58,026 bases of DNA from Lentibacillus jeotgali (lineage in GTDB: Bacteria; Bacillota; Bacilli; Bacillales; Amphibacillaceae): assembly GCF_000224785.1 (NCBI RefSeq), contig NZ_AGAV01000001.1:1-58026 (forward strand), given 5' to 3'. Position 1 is the stretch's first letter; each line of letters begins with the position of its first letter. This document shows positions 52,353 to 58,026 of the stretch, one piece after another. The position numbers and the translations under genes were made by a program. The notes beneath the pieces are model-generated. The model did not search any database and was not told the origin of the DNA. It saw only the letters and a list, made by a program, of their open reading frames with translations.

Positions 52353-53354
52353 CTGTTCTATGTCTTTATGTGTATAGACTTTGTCTGTGATATCTTTAGA
52401 TGCATGTCCCATTATTCGCTTAATGGACAATTTATTGGCATCAACATTATCCATGAGTGTTGCAAAGGTATGACGACAATCATGGGGTTTATGATTCATT
52501 TCCAACTGTTCCATAACTTTTTTCCATCTTTCGTGGTAATACGTATAGTAACTCATTTTATTTCCCTCATGATTTACGATTAAGTATTCATTTTTCGGAT
52601 CCATTCGAGCATCAAAAAGCGAATGTATTTTCTTATGGATAGGCACCACTCTATTTGTTCCAGCTTCTGTTTTAAAACCACCACGGAAATATCTTTCTTC
52701 AAGGTAGATGTTTTTATTTTTTACCTCCACAAGCTCACCAGGACGTAATCCAGTATAGATCATGATGAGAACGGTATCGATATCATCCAAACGATGGACA
52801 TTGTCCCATAATTTATCAATTTCATCGATTGAAAACGGCTTGCGTGAGCTTTTGGAATCATTCTTCGGTAGTTCTACGAATCTTGAATAATCCTTTTGAA
52901 TTAAATCATTTTCCATTGCGTATTTATACAATTGATTGAACAAGACTTTGATTTCCCTTTTCGTACCATGTGATCTCTCGCAGTTGTCAATTACTGATTG
53001 TAGATGCGACTTTTTGATATTAACAAATTTCATGTTATGAAGGGCTTCTGCTTTTTTAAATGATGCAGTGTATCCAAGCACATTGGACTTTGAAACTTTA
53101 GGAAACTTCTCTTTAGAGAACCTTTCAAAAATTTCAGCAAAAGTGATTTTACCAGCAGAAAGATCATATGGGTTACTGTTATAATCAGCTAATGCAATCA
53201 TTGCTTCCTGTCTTGACGTATAGTAACCGAGGTATTCAAACTTTTGTTTTCCGTTATTATCCCAACCGGTTGTAATTCTTACAGCAAATGGTTTTCTTCG
53301 TTTCCCAGACAATTTGAAGATTGAACCGTAGCCATTTGGGTTTTTCACAATCAT
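52326..53354 (-). CDS. int: Tyrosine-type site-specific integrase
   Basis: About 342 residues. An N-terminal AP2-like arm-binding domain (GSIFKLSGKRRKPFAVRITT ...), a SAM-like core-binding domain (about 65-155) and a catalytic domain with R in YTGLRPGEL, K in GGFKTEAGTNR, HxxR in HDCRHTFATL, H in GHASKD and the nucleophile Y in VYTHKD; all catalytic residues are present. It catalyses integration and excision. ATG 53354 is preferred because AAGGA lies five to eight nt upstream; ATG 53360 abuts it. Own promoter at 53384-53412. Confidence 0.95.
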   Translation of the reverse strand: MIVKNPNGYGSIFKLSGKRRKPFAVRITTGWDNNGKQKFEYLGYYTSRQEAMIALADYNSNPYDLSAGKITFAEIFERFSKEKFPKVSKSNVLGYTASFKKAEALHNMKFVNIKKSHLQSVIDNCERSHGTKREIKVLFNQLYKYAMENDLIQKDYSRFVELPKNDSKSSRKPFSIDEIDKLWDNVHRLDDIDTVLIMIYTGLRPGELVEVKNKNIYLEERYFRGGFKTEAGTNRVVPIHKKIHSLFDARMDPKNEYLIVNHEGNKMSYYTYYHERWKKVMEQLEMNHKPHDCRHTFATLMDNVDANKLSIKRIMGHASKDITDKVYTHKDIEQLLIAIDKL

Positions 53355-53383
53355 CACCATCCTTAATTGTGGCTGTAGTAACT

Positions 53384-53412
53384 AATGTAATTTCAATTGG
53401 CATTAAATTCAA
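53384..53412 (-). promoter_or_regulatory. Integrase promoter
   Basis: On the minus strand, TTGAAT (53412-53407), 17-nt spacer, TACATT (53389-53384), about 30 nt before the integrase start. A palindrome with 9-base arms lies just upstream. Confidence 0.72.
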
Positions 53413-53424
53413 TTACTAATAACT

Positions 53425-53478
53425 GAAACAGAATATATGTTCTGTTTCTCGGTATAAAAAAATAGTACAACATTGTAC
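53425..53478. promoter_or_regulatory. Two palindromes upstream of the integrase promoter
   Basis: GAAACAGAA (53425-53433) and TTCTGTTTC (53440-53448) form a perfect 9-base inverted repeat; GTACAA (53465-53470) and TTGTAC (53473-53478) form another with a two-base centre. They lie between the metallopeptidase stop and the integrase -35 box. Operator sites for integrase control, or in the first case a terminator of the repressor operon, are possible. Confidence 0.5.
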
Positions 53479-53481
53479 GTT

Positions 53482-53931
53482 TTAATCTATATGGTCAATT
53501 TTTTTCAAGTGACACACCTCTTCTGGAACCCCAAATTTCTGAGCCACTTCTTTTATTGTAACTCTTGTATCCCTAAATTCATAAATAAATTCATCTGGAA
53601 TGAGTAGTTCGACTGCAAATTTATTCGCTTCTAACTCAATTTTGTTTGTTGAAAAAAATGTATTCCTTTTTAAAAAAGGAGTATTTTCATTTTTGTGTAG
53701 TATTGAATGGCCTAATTCATGGGCACAAACAAATTTTTGCAGAGCTTCATTGATACTATCATTAATATGAATTGATTGAATCCTTTTGTAGCAAGCATAG
53801 TACCCGAAGGACCCCCCCAGAGATTCGAAATAAATTGTGATACCCTTCTGTCTTGCAATTTCAAAAGGACAATTCGTTCCATATTTTGTAATAAGCTTAA
53901 TTGCTGTATTTCTAGGTATTAAATATGCCAC
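53482..53931 (-). CDS. ImmA/IrrE family metallopeptidase
   Basis: A 149-residue zinc peptidase. The HELGH motif (about 71-75, in VCAHELGHSILH) and the downstream EANKFAVELLIP (about 100-111) provide the zinc ligands. In ICEBs1 and related phages, ImmA cleaves the adjacent CI-like repressor and triggers induction. It lies eight nt after the repressor gene in the same direction, matching that pair. Confidence 0.92.
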   Translation of the reverse strand: MAYLIPRNTAIKLITKYGTNCPFEIARQKGITIYFESLGGSFGYYACYKRIQSIHINDSINEALQKFVCAHELGHSILHKNENTPFLKRNTFFSTNKIELEANKFAVELLIPDEFIYEFRDTRVTIKEVAQKFGVPEEVCHLKKIDHID

Positions 53932-53939
53932 AGAATATC

Positions 53940-54410
53940 TTACTTTCGATATTTATGGGGGGTAAACTTTTGTTTCGCCATTCGTTTGGCCATGCGCAGC
54001 GAATTTTCCAACGAAGCAATTAATAATTCTCTATCTTCTTTTTCCATTTCATCTATCGCCCTTCCATCGAATTGTGAGTATGCATCGTCATTAGATAAAT
54101 TTTTTATCATTTTTTCTAAATCCTTAGCTATATCACGCTCGTCCTTCTCTGACAGCTCAGGAAGCTCCTGCTCTTGTTGTTTGGTGTCACTTGGTTTGTA
54201 GTACCCAGCCATCCGCATTATTTCATCGTAAGGTACGAGCAATGCTTCTGCAAGTTTCTGGATATTTTCAGCTTTCGGAACTCCTCTTTTTCCATTTTCA
54301 ATTCTAGACAACTGAGCAGCACTAATACCTGAATATAGAGATAGTTGGTTGATGGTAAAGCCTTTTTCATCTCTTTTTTCTTTTAAGTATTTTCCAAATC
54401 GATGGGTCAT
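53940..54410 (-). CDS. CI-like repressor with XRE helix-turn-helix
   Basis: A 156-residue protein. The N-terminal XRE domain (about 5-65) has the recognition helix in GFTINQLSLYSGISAAQLSR. The C-terminal half is charged and lacks an obvious S24 peptidase domain, consistent with control by the neighbouring ImmA peptidase instead of RecA-stimulated self-cleavage. AGGAG lies eight nt before the start. The operators at 54466-54566 separate it from the divergent Cro-like gene. Confidence 0.9.
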   Translation of the reverse strand: MTHRFGKYLKEKRDEKGFTINQLSLYSGISAAQLSRIENGKRGVPKAENIQKLAEALLVPYDEIMRMAGYYKPSDTKQQEQELPELSEKDERDIAKDLEKMIKNLSNDDAYSQFDGRAIDEMEKEDRELLIASLENSLRMAKRMAKQKFTPHKYRK

Positions 54411-54465
54411 CGTTTTCGCTCCTAATACACTGATACCTTTCTTACTCTTATTTTACTAAAATTTG

Positions 54466-54566
54466 TTACCAAAAGGAAATTTATTCAGAGAAAAACATTA
54501 AAAAGTATTGCCAAAAGGTAATGTAAATGTTAGCTTATTACCATAAGGCAATTACCAAAAGGCAAA
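54466..54566. promoter_or_regulatory. Lysogeny operator cluster (four copies of ATTRCCAWAAGGYAAT)
   Basis: Four 15-16-bp sites of an imperfect palindrome: TTACCAAAAGGAAAT (54466-54480), ATTGCCAAAAGGTAAT (54507-54522), ATTACCATAAGGCAAT (54537-54552) and ATTACCAAAAGGCAAA (54551-54566). They lie between the divergent repressor and Cro-like genes, the last close to the Cro ribosome binding site. Binding by the repressor and/or the Cro-like protein is inferred from position. Confidence 0.85.
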
Positions 54567-54583
54567 AGGAGGGAGGGTTATTT

Positions 54584-54820
54584 ATGGATGGAACAAAAGC
54601 CATATTAGTTGATGTAAATTTTCTACAAACATATTTGGAGAACAAAGGTATTTCTCAATGCCAATTTGCAGAAGAAGTAGGAGTTACGCAAAGTACTGTC
54701 AATCGAATTATGAATGGTAAGAGGAATCCAGGGGGTAAATTTGTCACAGGTGTTCTTCAAGGCTTTAATGATCTAAGTTTTGATGAAGTGTTCTCTTGTA
54801 GTGATAATTTGTTAAAATAA
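54584..54820 (+). CDS. Cro-like XRE-family regulator
   Basis: A 78-residue helix-turn-helix protein. ISQCQFAEEVGVTQSTVNRIMNGKRNPG (short segments at about 21-48) is a standard XRE domain. ATG 54584 follows AGGAGGGAGGG; the frame open from 54527 runs through the operators and is not used. Divergent from the CI-like repressor, it probably favours the early lytic transcript. Confidence 0.88.
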   Translation: MDGTKAILVDVNFLQTYLENKGISQCQFAEEVGVTQSTVNRIMNGKRNPGGKFVTGVLQGFNDLSFDEVFSCSDNLLK

Positions 54821-54848
54821 CCTATTTATTTCGATTGGAGGGATTTTT

Positions 54849-55058
54849 ATGTTCACAGACAATGATGACAAAGAAAAAATGAATATAAAAGTATCAGAGG
54901 CAGCAAAAAGATTAGGGAAATCCGAGCAATTTGTTCGAATTGGTTTACAGAGAGATATTTTACCGATTGGCATAGCGGTCCAAATGTCTAGTAAATGGAC
55001 ATATCACATCTCGCCGAAGTTATTAAAAGAGTACTTAGGAGATGAAAAAAATAGGTGA
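54849..55058 (+). CDS. Small helix-turn-helix (excisionase/AlpA-like) protein
   Basis: A 69-residue protein with VSEAAKRLGKSEQFVRIGLQ (about 15-34), resembling the winged helix of excisionases and MerR/AlpA-type proteins. It could be the excisionase or another early regulator; identity is uncertain. TTGGAGGG precedes the ATG. It overlaps the upstream possible start of the next gene. Confidence 0.7.
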   Translation: MFTDNDDKEKMNIKVSEAAKRLGKSEQFVRIGLQRDILPIGIAVQMSSKWTYHISPKLLKEYLGDEKNR

Positions 55059-55071
55059 TAGGAGTGCTTCT

Positions 55072-55866
55072 GTGACTAATTACGAAAAGAATAAAAGATT
55101 TTATTGGTTACAGTTAAAAGAGGATTTTTTTGAAGAAGACGCTATAGATTGGTTAGAGGAACAGCCGAATGGTAAGGAATATTCTTTATTTTATTTAAAA
55201 TTGTGCCTAAAATCATTAAGATCCAATGGGATTTTAATAAGAAATGTTGGTCAAATGCTAATTCCCTATGACCATAAAAAGTTGGCTGAACTAACTAAAA
55301 CAAACTCAGACACAGTTGTTGTTGCTATGAAATTATTAACAAAAATTGGTCTAGTGGAAATTTTAGAAAATGGAGAGATATATCTAAAGCAGGTTGAGGA
55401 AATGATTGGTATGCAAAGCGTTGGAGCTTTTAAGAAACAGCAACAAAGAATAACTAAAAGTAAGCAAAAAAGTAGTGCGAACTTTTTAGGTGGACAAGGG
55501 GTGGACAAATGTCCACCAGATACAGAGGAAGAATTAGAGAAAAATAAAGATACAGATAAAGAACAACACCAAACGTCAGTAATCATTCAATTTTGGGATG
55601 GTAACGGATTCGGGTTAAATAATATTCAGGGAAAAAACCAGTTGTTGTCGTGGTTGGATGATTCTTCTTTTAAGCAACCTGAAAAAATCATACGCAAGGC
55701 TATGGAGATAGCATGTGCCAATAACAAAAGACAGTTGAATTACATTGAGGGTATTCTCCGAAACTGGGAAAATCAATCGTTATTAACGCTGGAAGAAATC
55801 GAAAACAACAAAAAAGAATATAAGAAGCAAGCTACTGCGAATGATGGTTATGATTATGGATTTTAG
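55072..55866 (+). CDS. Phage replisome organiser, DnaD-like
   Basis: About 264 residues. The N-terminal domain (RFYWLQLKEDFFEEDAIDWL ... about 5-115) matches the phage replisome-organiser winged-helix type, followed by a lysine- and glutamate-rich linker and a DnaD-like C-terminal domain (about 165-245) with the YxxxILxxW motif in YIEGILRNW. It likely binds the phage origin and recruits the helicase loader encoded next. GTG 55072 is seven nt after GGAG; ATG 55042 abuts its AGGAG. The linker-coding DNA carries GGTGGACA repeats. Confidence 0.88.
   Translation: MTNYEKNKRFYWLQLKEDFFEEDAIDWLEEQPNGKEYSLFYLKLCLKSLRSNGILIRNVGQMLIPYDHKKLAELTKTNSDTVVVAMKLLTKIGLVEILENGEIYLKQVEEMIGMQSVGAFKKQQQRITKSKQKSSANFLGGQGVDKCPPDTEEELEKNKDTDKEQHQTSVIIQFWDGNGFGLNNIQGKNQLLSWLDDSSFKQPEKIIRKAMEIACANNKRQLNYIEGILRNWENQSLLTLEEIENNKKEYKKQATANDGYDYGF
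55489..55517. repeat. GGTGGACA repeat cluster, candidate phage origin iterons
   Basis: GGTGGACAA occurs at 55489-55497 and 55500-55508 (11 bp apart, one helical turn), and TGTCCACC at 55510-55517 completes a perfect palindrome (8-base arms, two-base centre). The cluster is inside the replisome-organiser gene, where origins of many Firmicute phages lie. Confidence 0.6.
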
Positions 55867-55878
55867 GGAGGCATTCTG

Positions 55879-56658
55879 ATGGAAAGTGTTAAACAGCATA
55901 TGAAAAGTCCAGAACAAAAGGTACTTCAAACGTTTGGGTGTGATGGTTGCCATCAGCACGTGTCACAAACAGAATTAATCATTCCTTCTGGACCACGTAA
56001 AGGGGAGCGAGTCATAGCAAATTACGGATGCAGATGTGAAGATATCAAACTGGCAAAGGCAGCTGAACAAAATTACAGTCAGCTCAAACATCGTAAGCTG
56101 ATGGAAAAATTTAATTATTATTCACTGATCAATGAATCGCTGAAAGAAGCAACCTTCGATAACTTTGATGCGTATGACACGAACTTAAAGCAGGCTAAAA
56201 AAAAGGTATTGGCGTATAGCCATTCATTTGATCGAAAACAGAATCTTTTATTGACGGGTGATTATGGAACAGGCAAAAGTCATCTTTCGCTTTCTATAAC
56301 AAAAGCGTTGATGAAAAAAGACTATGAATGCTTGTTTCTCTCACTTCCAAAACTGCTTACTAAAGTTAAGGGGACCTATAATACGAAAGGCGTTACAGAA
56401 GAGGAACTGTTAACTATTATTCAACGTGTGGATTTATTAGTGCTGGATGATATTGGGGCGGAACAGCAAACAGAATGGTCTACGTCTAAACTTTTCGAGA
56501 TACTTGATGATCGCTCAGGTAAAGCAACCGTTTACACGACCAATTTAAGCAGTGATGAACTCAAAAAACGGGTCAATGAACGGAATTTCTCAAGAATGAT
56601 GGACAATACAAACGTTATCGTTATGAATGGTTCAGATTATAGAAGGAGGGCGTTTTAA
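55879..56658 (+). CDS. DnaC/IstB-like helicase loader ATPase
   Basis: A 259-residue AAA+ protein. The N-terminal part has cysteine pairs (CDGC near 20-23 and CRC near 51-53) that may bind zinc, followed by Walker A GDYGTGKSH (about 127-135), Walker B LLVLDDIGAE (about 191-200), sensor TTN and an arginine-finger region SRMMD (about 239-243). It likely loads the replicative helicase at the origin bound by the preceding protein. GGGAGGCATTCTG precedes the start; 12 nt gap. Confidence 0.92.
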   Translation: MESVKQHMKSPEQKVLQTFGCDGCHQHVSQTELIIPSGPRKGERVIANYGCRCEDIKLAKAAEQNYSQLKHRKLMEKFNYYSLINESLKEATFDNFDAYDTNLKQAKKKVLAYSHSFDRKQNLLLTGDYGTGKSHLSLSITKALMKKDYECLFLSLPKLLTKVKGTYNTKGVTEEELLTIIQRVDLLVLDDIGAEQQTEWSTSKLFEILDDRSGKATVYTTNLSSDELKKRVNERNFSRMMDNTNVIVMNGSDYRRRAF

Positions 56659-56841
56659 ATGTGGCAAGGCATGCAAAGTGTGATGGTGTTTGACCCGAAG
56701 GATAATCAAGTGGAGACCGACAGGAAATGGCGAGAATGGATGCAACATAAAAGCTCCGTTGGTGACAAATATGTACCAACGGCAGCTGAAACAAGAAAAT
56801 ATCTTAATGAACTGGAAAACAGAAAGCAAGGATACGCCTGA
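56659..56841 (+). CDS. Hypothetical phage protein
   Basis: A 60-residue, tryptophan-containing, highly charged protein (MWQGMQSVMVFDPKDNQ ...). It starts directly after the helicase loader stop, with GGAGGG inside that gene as ribosome binding site, so translation is coupled. No family recognised. Confidence 0.72.
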   Translation: MWQGMQSVMVFDPKDNQVETDRKWREWMQHKSSVGDKYVPTAAETRKYLNELENRKQGYA

Positions 56842-56942
56842 ATATCAAACTTTCTGATGTCCAAGAAGATATCTTCAATTATACCATGGTTAGCTAATAT
56901 GTAAAATCGTCAAATAGATAACTTTAATCTAGGAGGGCTAAG

Positions 56943-57164
56943 ATGCAAGCCATTAACAAACGTGATGAAGGAAAGATCTTGATTGAAGCTGGATATTCTG
57001 AAGCCCATCTTATTTCCGAGGCATTAACCATGTACCGTTTATGGTTGGAAACGTTACATGGCAGGAACAGCGAAGAAGAAATGCAGATAGGGGCACTAAG
57101 ACATACGATTATGAATCCATCGGTAAAAGGAATGTGCTATGGAATGGAAGGAAAATCACGATGA
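56943..57164 (+). CDS. Hypothetical phage protein
   Basis: A 73-residue soluble protein after a 101-nt gap; TAGGAGGGC lies upstream of the ATG. No family recognised. Its stop overlaps the next start (ATGA). The gap contains nothing I could assign. Confidence 0.68.
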   Translation: MQAINKRDEGKILIEAGYSEAHLISEALTMYRLWLETLHGRNSEEEMQIGALRHTIMNPSVKGMCYGMEGKSR

Positions 57165-57418
57165 GTGACTACACAATCCAGCAATTAAACGTTTATGAAT
57201 ATCTAGGAAAAGCGTGTGATCCTTTATTTAATGCGATTTGCAATATGCAACAAGGTTCTTCTAAGTATATTCCAGAAATTAAAGTGACGCTTATAAAAAA
57301 TCGACATGGCCTGTACGAAATGGCTTCTAAATCCAACCATGAGTGCTATTCAAATAAAGAAGATTTATATGATAGTGTCAGTGAGATTTTAAGTAACAGC
57401 TTATTAAGGAGGATGTAA
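57161..57418 (+). CDS. Hypothetical phage protein
   Basis: An 85-residue protein beginning MSDYTIQQLNVYEYLGKACD. ATG 57161 overlaps the previous stop and follows GGAAGGAAAATC; the longer frame from 57041 overlaps the previous gene extensively and is rejected. No family recognised. Confidence 0.68.
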   Translation: MSDYTIQQLNVYEYLGKACDPLFNAICNMQQGSSKYIPEIKVTLIKNRHGLYEMASKSNHECYSNKEDLYDSVSEILSNSLLRRM

Positions 57419-57420
57419 TT

Positions 57421-57645
57421 ATGTCTCAAATTGTTCAAGCGTATATAAAACAAGAATGGGATGATTATGATATGAACCTGGCTAAAGCTTTAAAAGCTAT
57501 CGAACAAGATGATTTGGACCATGCCTCAATTTACTTTCAACGGATAGCATGGGCATTGCGTTCATTGGATAAATATCATCCTCCTGAACGAAAGGAATCA
57601 GAGTTTGAATCAATATCTATTATGCAGGAAAGGATGGATTGGTGA
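57421..57645 (+). CDS. Hypothetical phage protein
   Basis: A 74-residue, mostly helical, acidic protein (SQIVQAYIKQEWDDYDMNLA ...). Two nt after the previous stop, preceded by AAGGAGG. One-base overlap (TGATG) with the next gene. No family recognised. Confidence 0.68.
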   Translation: MSQIVQAYIKQEWDDYDMNLAKALKAIEQDDLDHASIYFQRIAWALRSLDKYHPPERKESEFESISIMQERMDW

Positions 57646-58026
57646 TGCAATTTAGTTCGGAAGTTGAGAATTTGTTCACGCAAGAGGAAATTGGAGAGAT
57701 TTTAAAAGATGAACAGCAATTTTATATAGAGCATGCGGAAAAAAACTGGTTAGACCGGTATTTTAAAATTAAAGCAATGGCAACCGAAACGCAAGTGCCG
57801 AGCATTGTTTCTTCCATATCGGATATGCCTCATGGTTCAAGCAATTTCAAAAAAAGCAAAACGGAAATGTATGCCCTAAAAGCAATACAAGTTTCAGAGT
57901 GGCTGGAGATACTGCACTCAGCCATTCAATCATTAAGTCCAATTGAACAAGAATTAATTGAATTAAAGTACTTGCGAAAACGAAATGATAGATCAAGATA
58001 TAGTGATGAAGTTATTTATCCCCAAT
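57645..58026 (+). CDS. ArpU-type phage late regulator (partial, runs off the window)
   Basis: The first 127 codons are visible. EEIGEILKDEQQFYIEHAEKN-like start, and LHSAIQSLSPIEQELIELKYL (short segment about 100-120) resembling sigma-70 region 4 as in ArpU-family late-gene activators of Gram-positive phages. The C-terminal helix-turn-helix would be beyond 58026. The assignment is by general resemblance and by position at the end of the early region. Confidence 0.65.
   Translation, partial: MQFSSEVENLFTQEEIGEILKDEQQFYIEHAEKNWLDRYFKIKAMATETQVPSIVSSISDMPHGSSNFKKSKTEMYALKAIQVSEWLEILHSAIQSLSPIEQELIELKYLRKRNDRSRYSDEVIYPQ

Larger units (their letters stand above)
52178..58026. mobile_element. Prophage or related integrative element (left part)
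   Basis: From just after rpsI the content changes to integrase, metallopeptidase, CI-like repressor, Cro-like protein, replication organiser, helicase loader, small unknown genes and an ArpU-like regulator, with visibly AT-richer sequence than the ribosomal block. The integrase lies at the rpsI end and is read toward it. The left boundary is placed at the rpsI stop by synteny; the core site and the right end are not in the window. No structural or lysis genes are seen, so an intact phage cannot be confirmed. Confidence 0.85.

Overview
The window is a chromosomal segment of a low-to-moderate GC Firmicute, almost certainly a member of the Bacillaceae. The gene order ctsR-mcsA-mcsB-clpC-radA-yacL-gltX-cysE-cysS-mrnC-rlmB-rae1-sigH-rpmG-secE-nusG-rplKAJL-ybxB-rpoBC-rplGB-rpsLG-fusA-tuf-S10/spc/alpha-ecfA1A2T-truA-rplM-rpsI matches the origin-proximal block of Bacillus subtilis, and the proteins resemble B. 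subtilis orthologues closely along their length. Genus cannot be fixed from the sequence; intergenic repeats and some gene losses would fit the halophilic genera (Virgibacillus, Lentibacillus, Oceanobacillus), but that is a guess.

Layout. Positions 1-1151: an intergenic repeat and an MgtC/SapB-type membrane protein. 1277-5966: the CtsR heat-shock operon (repressor, arginine kinase McsB with its activator McsA, and the ClpC unfoldase) under a CtsR operator. 6147-15382: DNA repair (radA), yacL, glutamyl-tRNA synthetase, a cysteine T-box controlling cysE-cysS, RNA-processing genes (mrnC, rlmB, rae1) and sigH. 15387-32520: secretion/antitermination (secE, nusG), the L11/L1 and L10/L12 operons, the RNA polymerase beta and beta' genes, and the str operon (S12, S7, EF-G, EF-Tu). 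32856-47596: the S10-spc-alpha ribosomal superoperon with secY, adk, infA and rpoA. 47733-52224: the ECF vitamin-transporter energising module, truA and the L13-S9 operon.

At about 52200 the syntenic block ends abruptly and an AT-rich prophage (or related integrative element) begins, lying just downstream of rpsI and running off the window end. It shows a textbook lysogeny module (tyrosine integrase, ImmA-type metallopeptidase, CI-like repressor, four repeated operator sites, Cro-like protein), an early replication module (DnaD-like replisome organiser with an internal GGTGGACA repeat cluster, DnaC-like helicase loader), several small unknown genes, and the start of an ArpU-type late regulator.

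Compared with the B. subtilis order, disA, ispD and ispF (around yacL) and map (after adk) are absent from their usual places. rpmG has an apparent one-base frameshift against its upstream start. Most operons carry recognisable sigma-A promoters and leader RNAs (CtsR box, T-box, L1-, L10- and L13-type leaders, an S10 leader), and several structured non-coding stretches (rplN-rplX, upstream of nusG, rpoB and rpoA, downstream of truA) are not explained by the genes. I saw no rRNA, tRNA, CRISPR array or insertion sequence, and no clearly novel multi-gene system; the unusual items are mainly regulatory RNA candidates, gene losses and the prophage control/origin elements.
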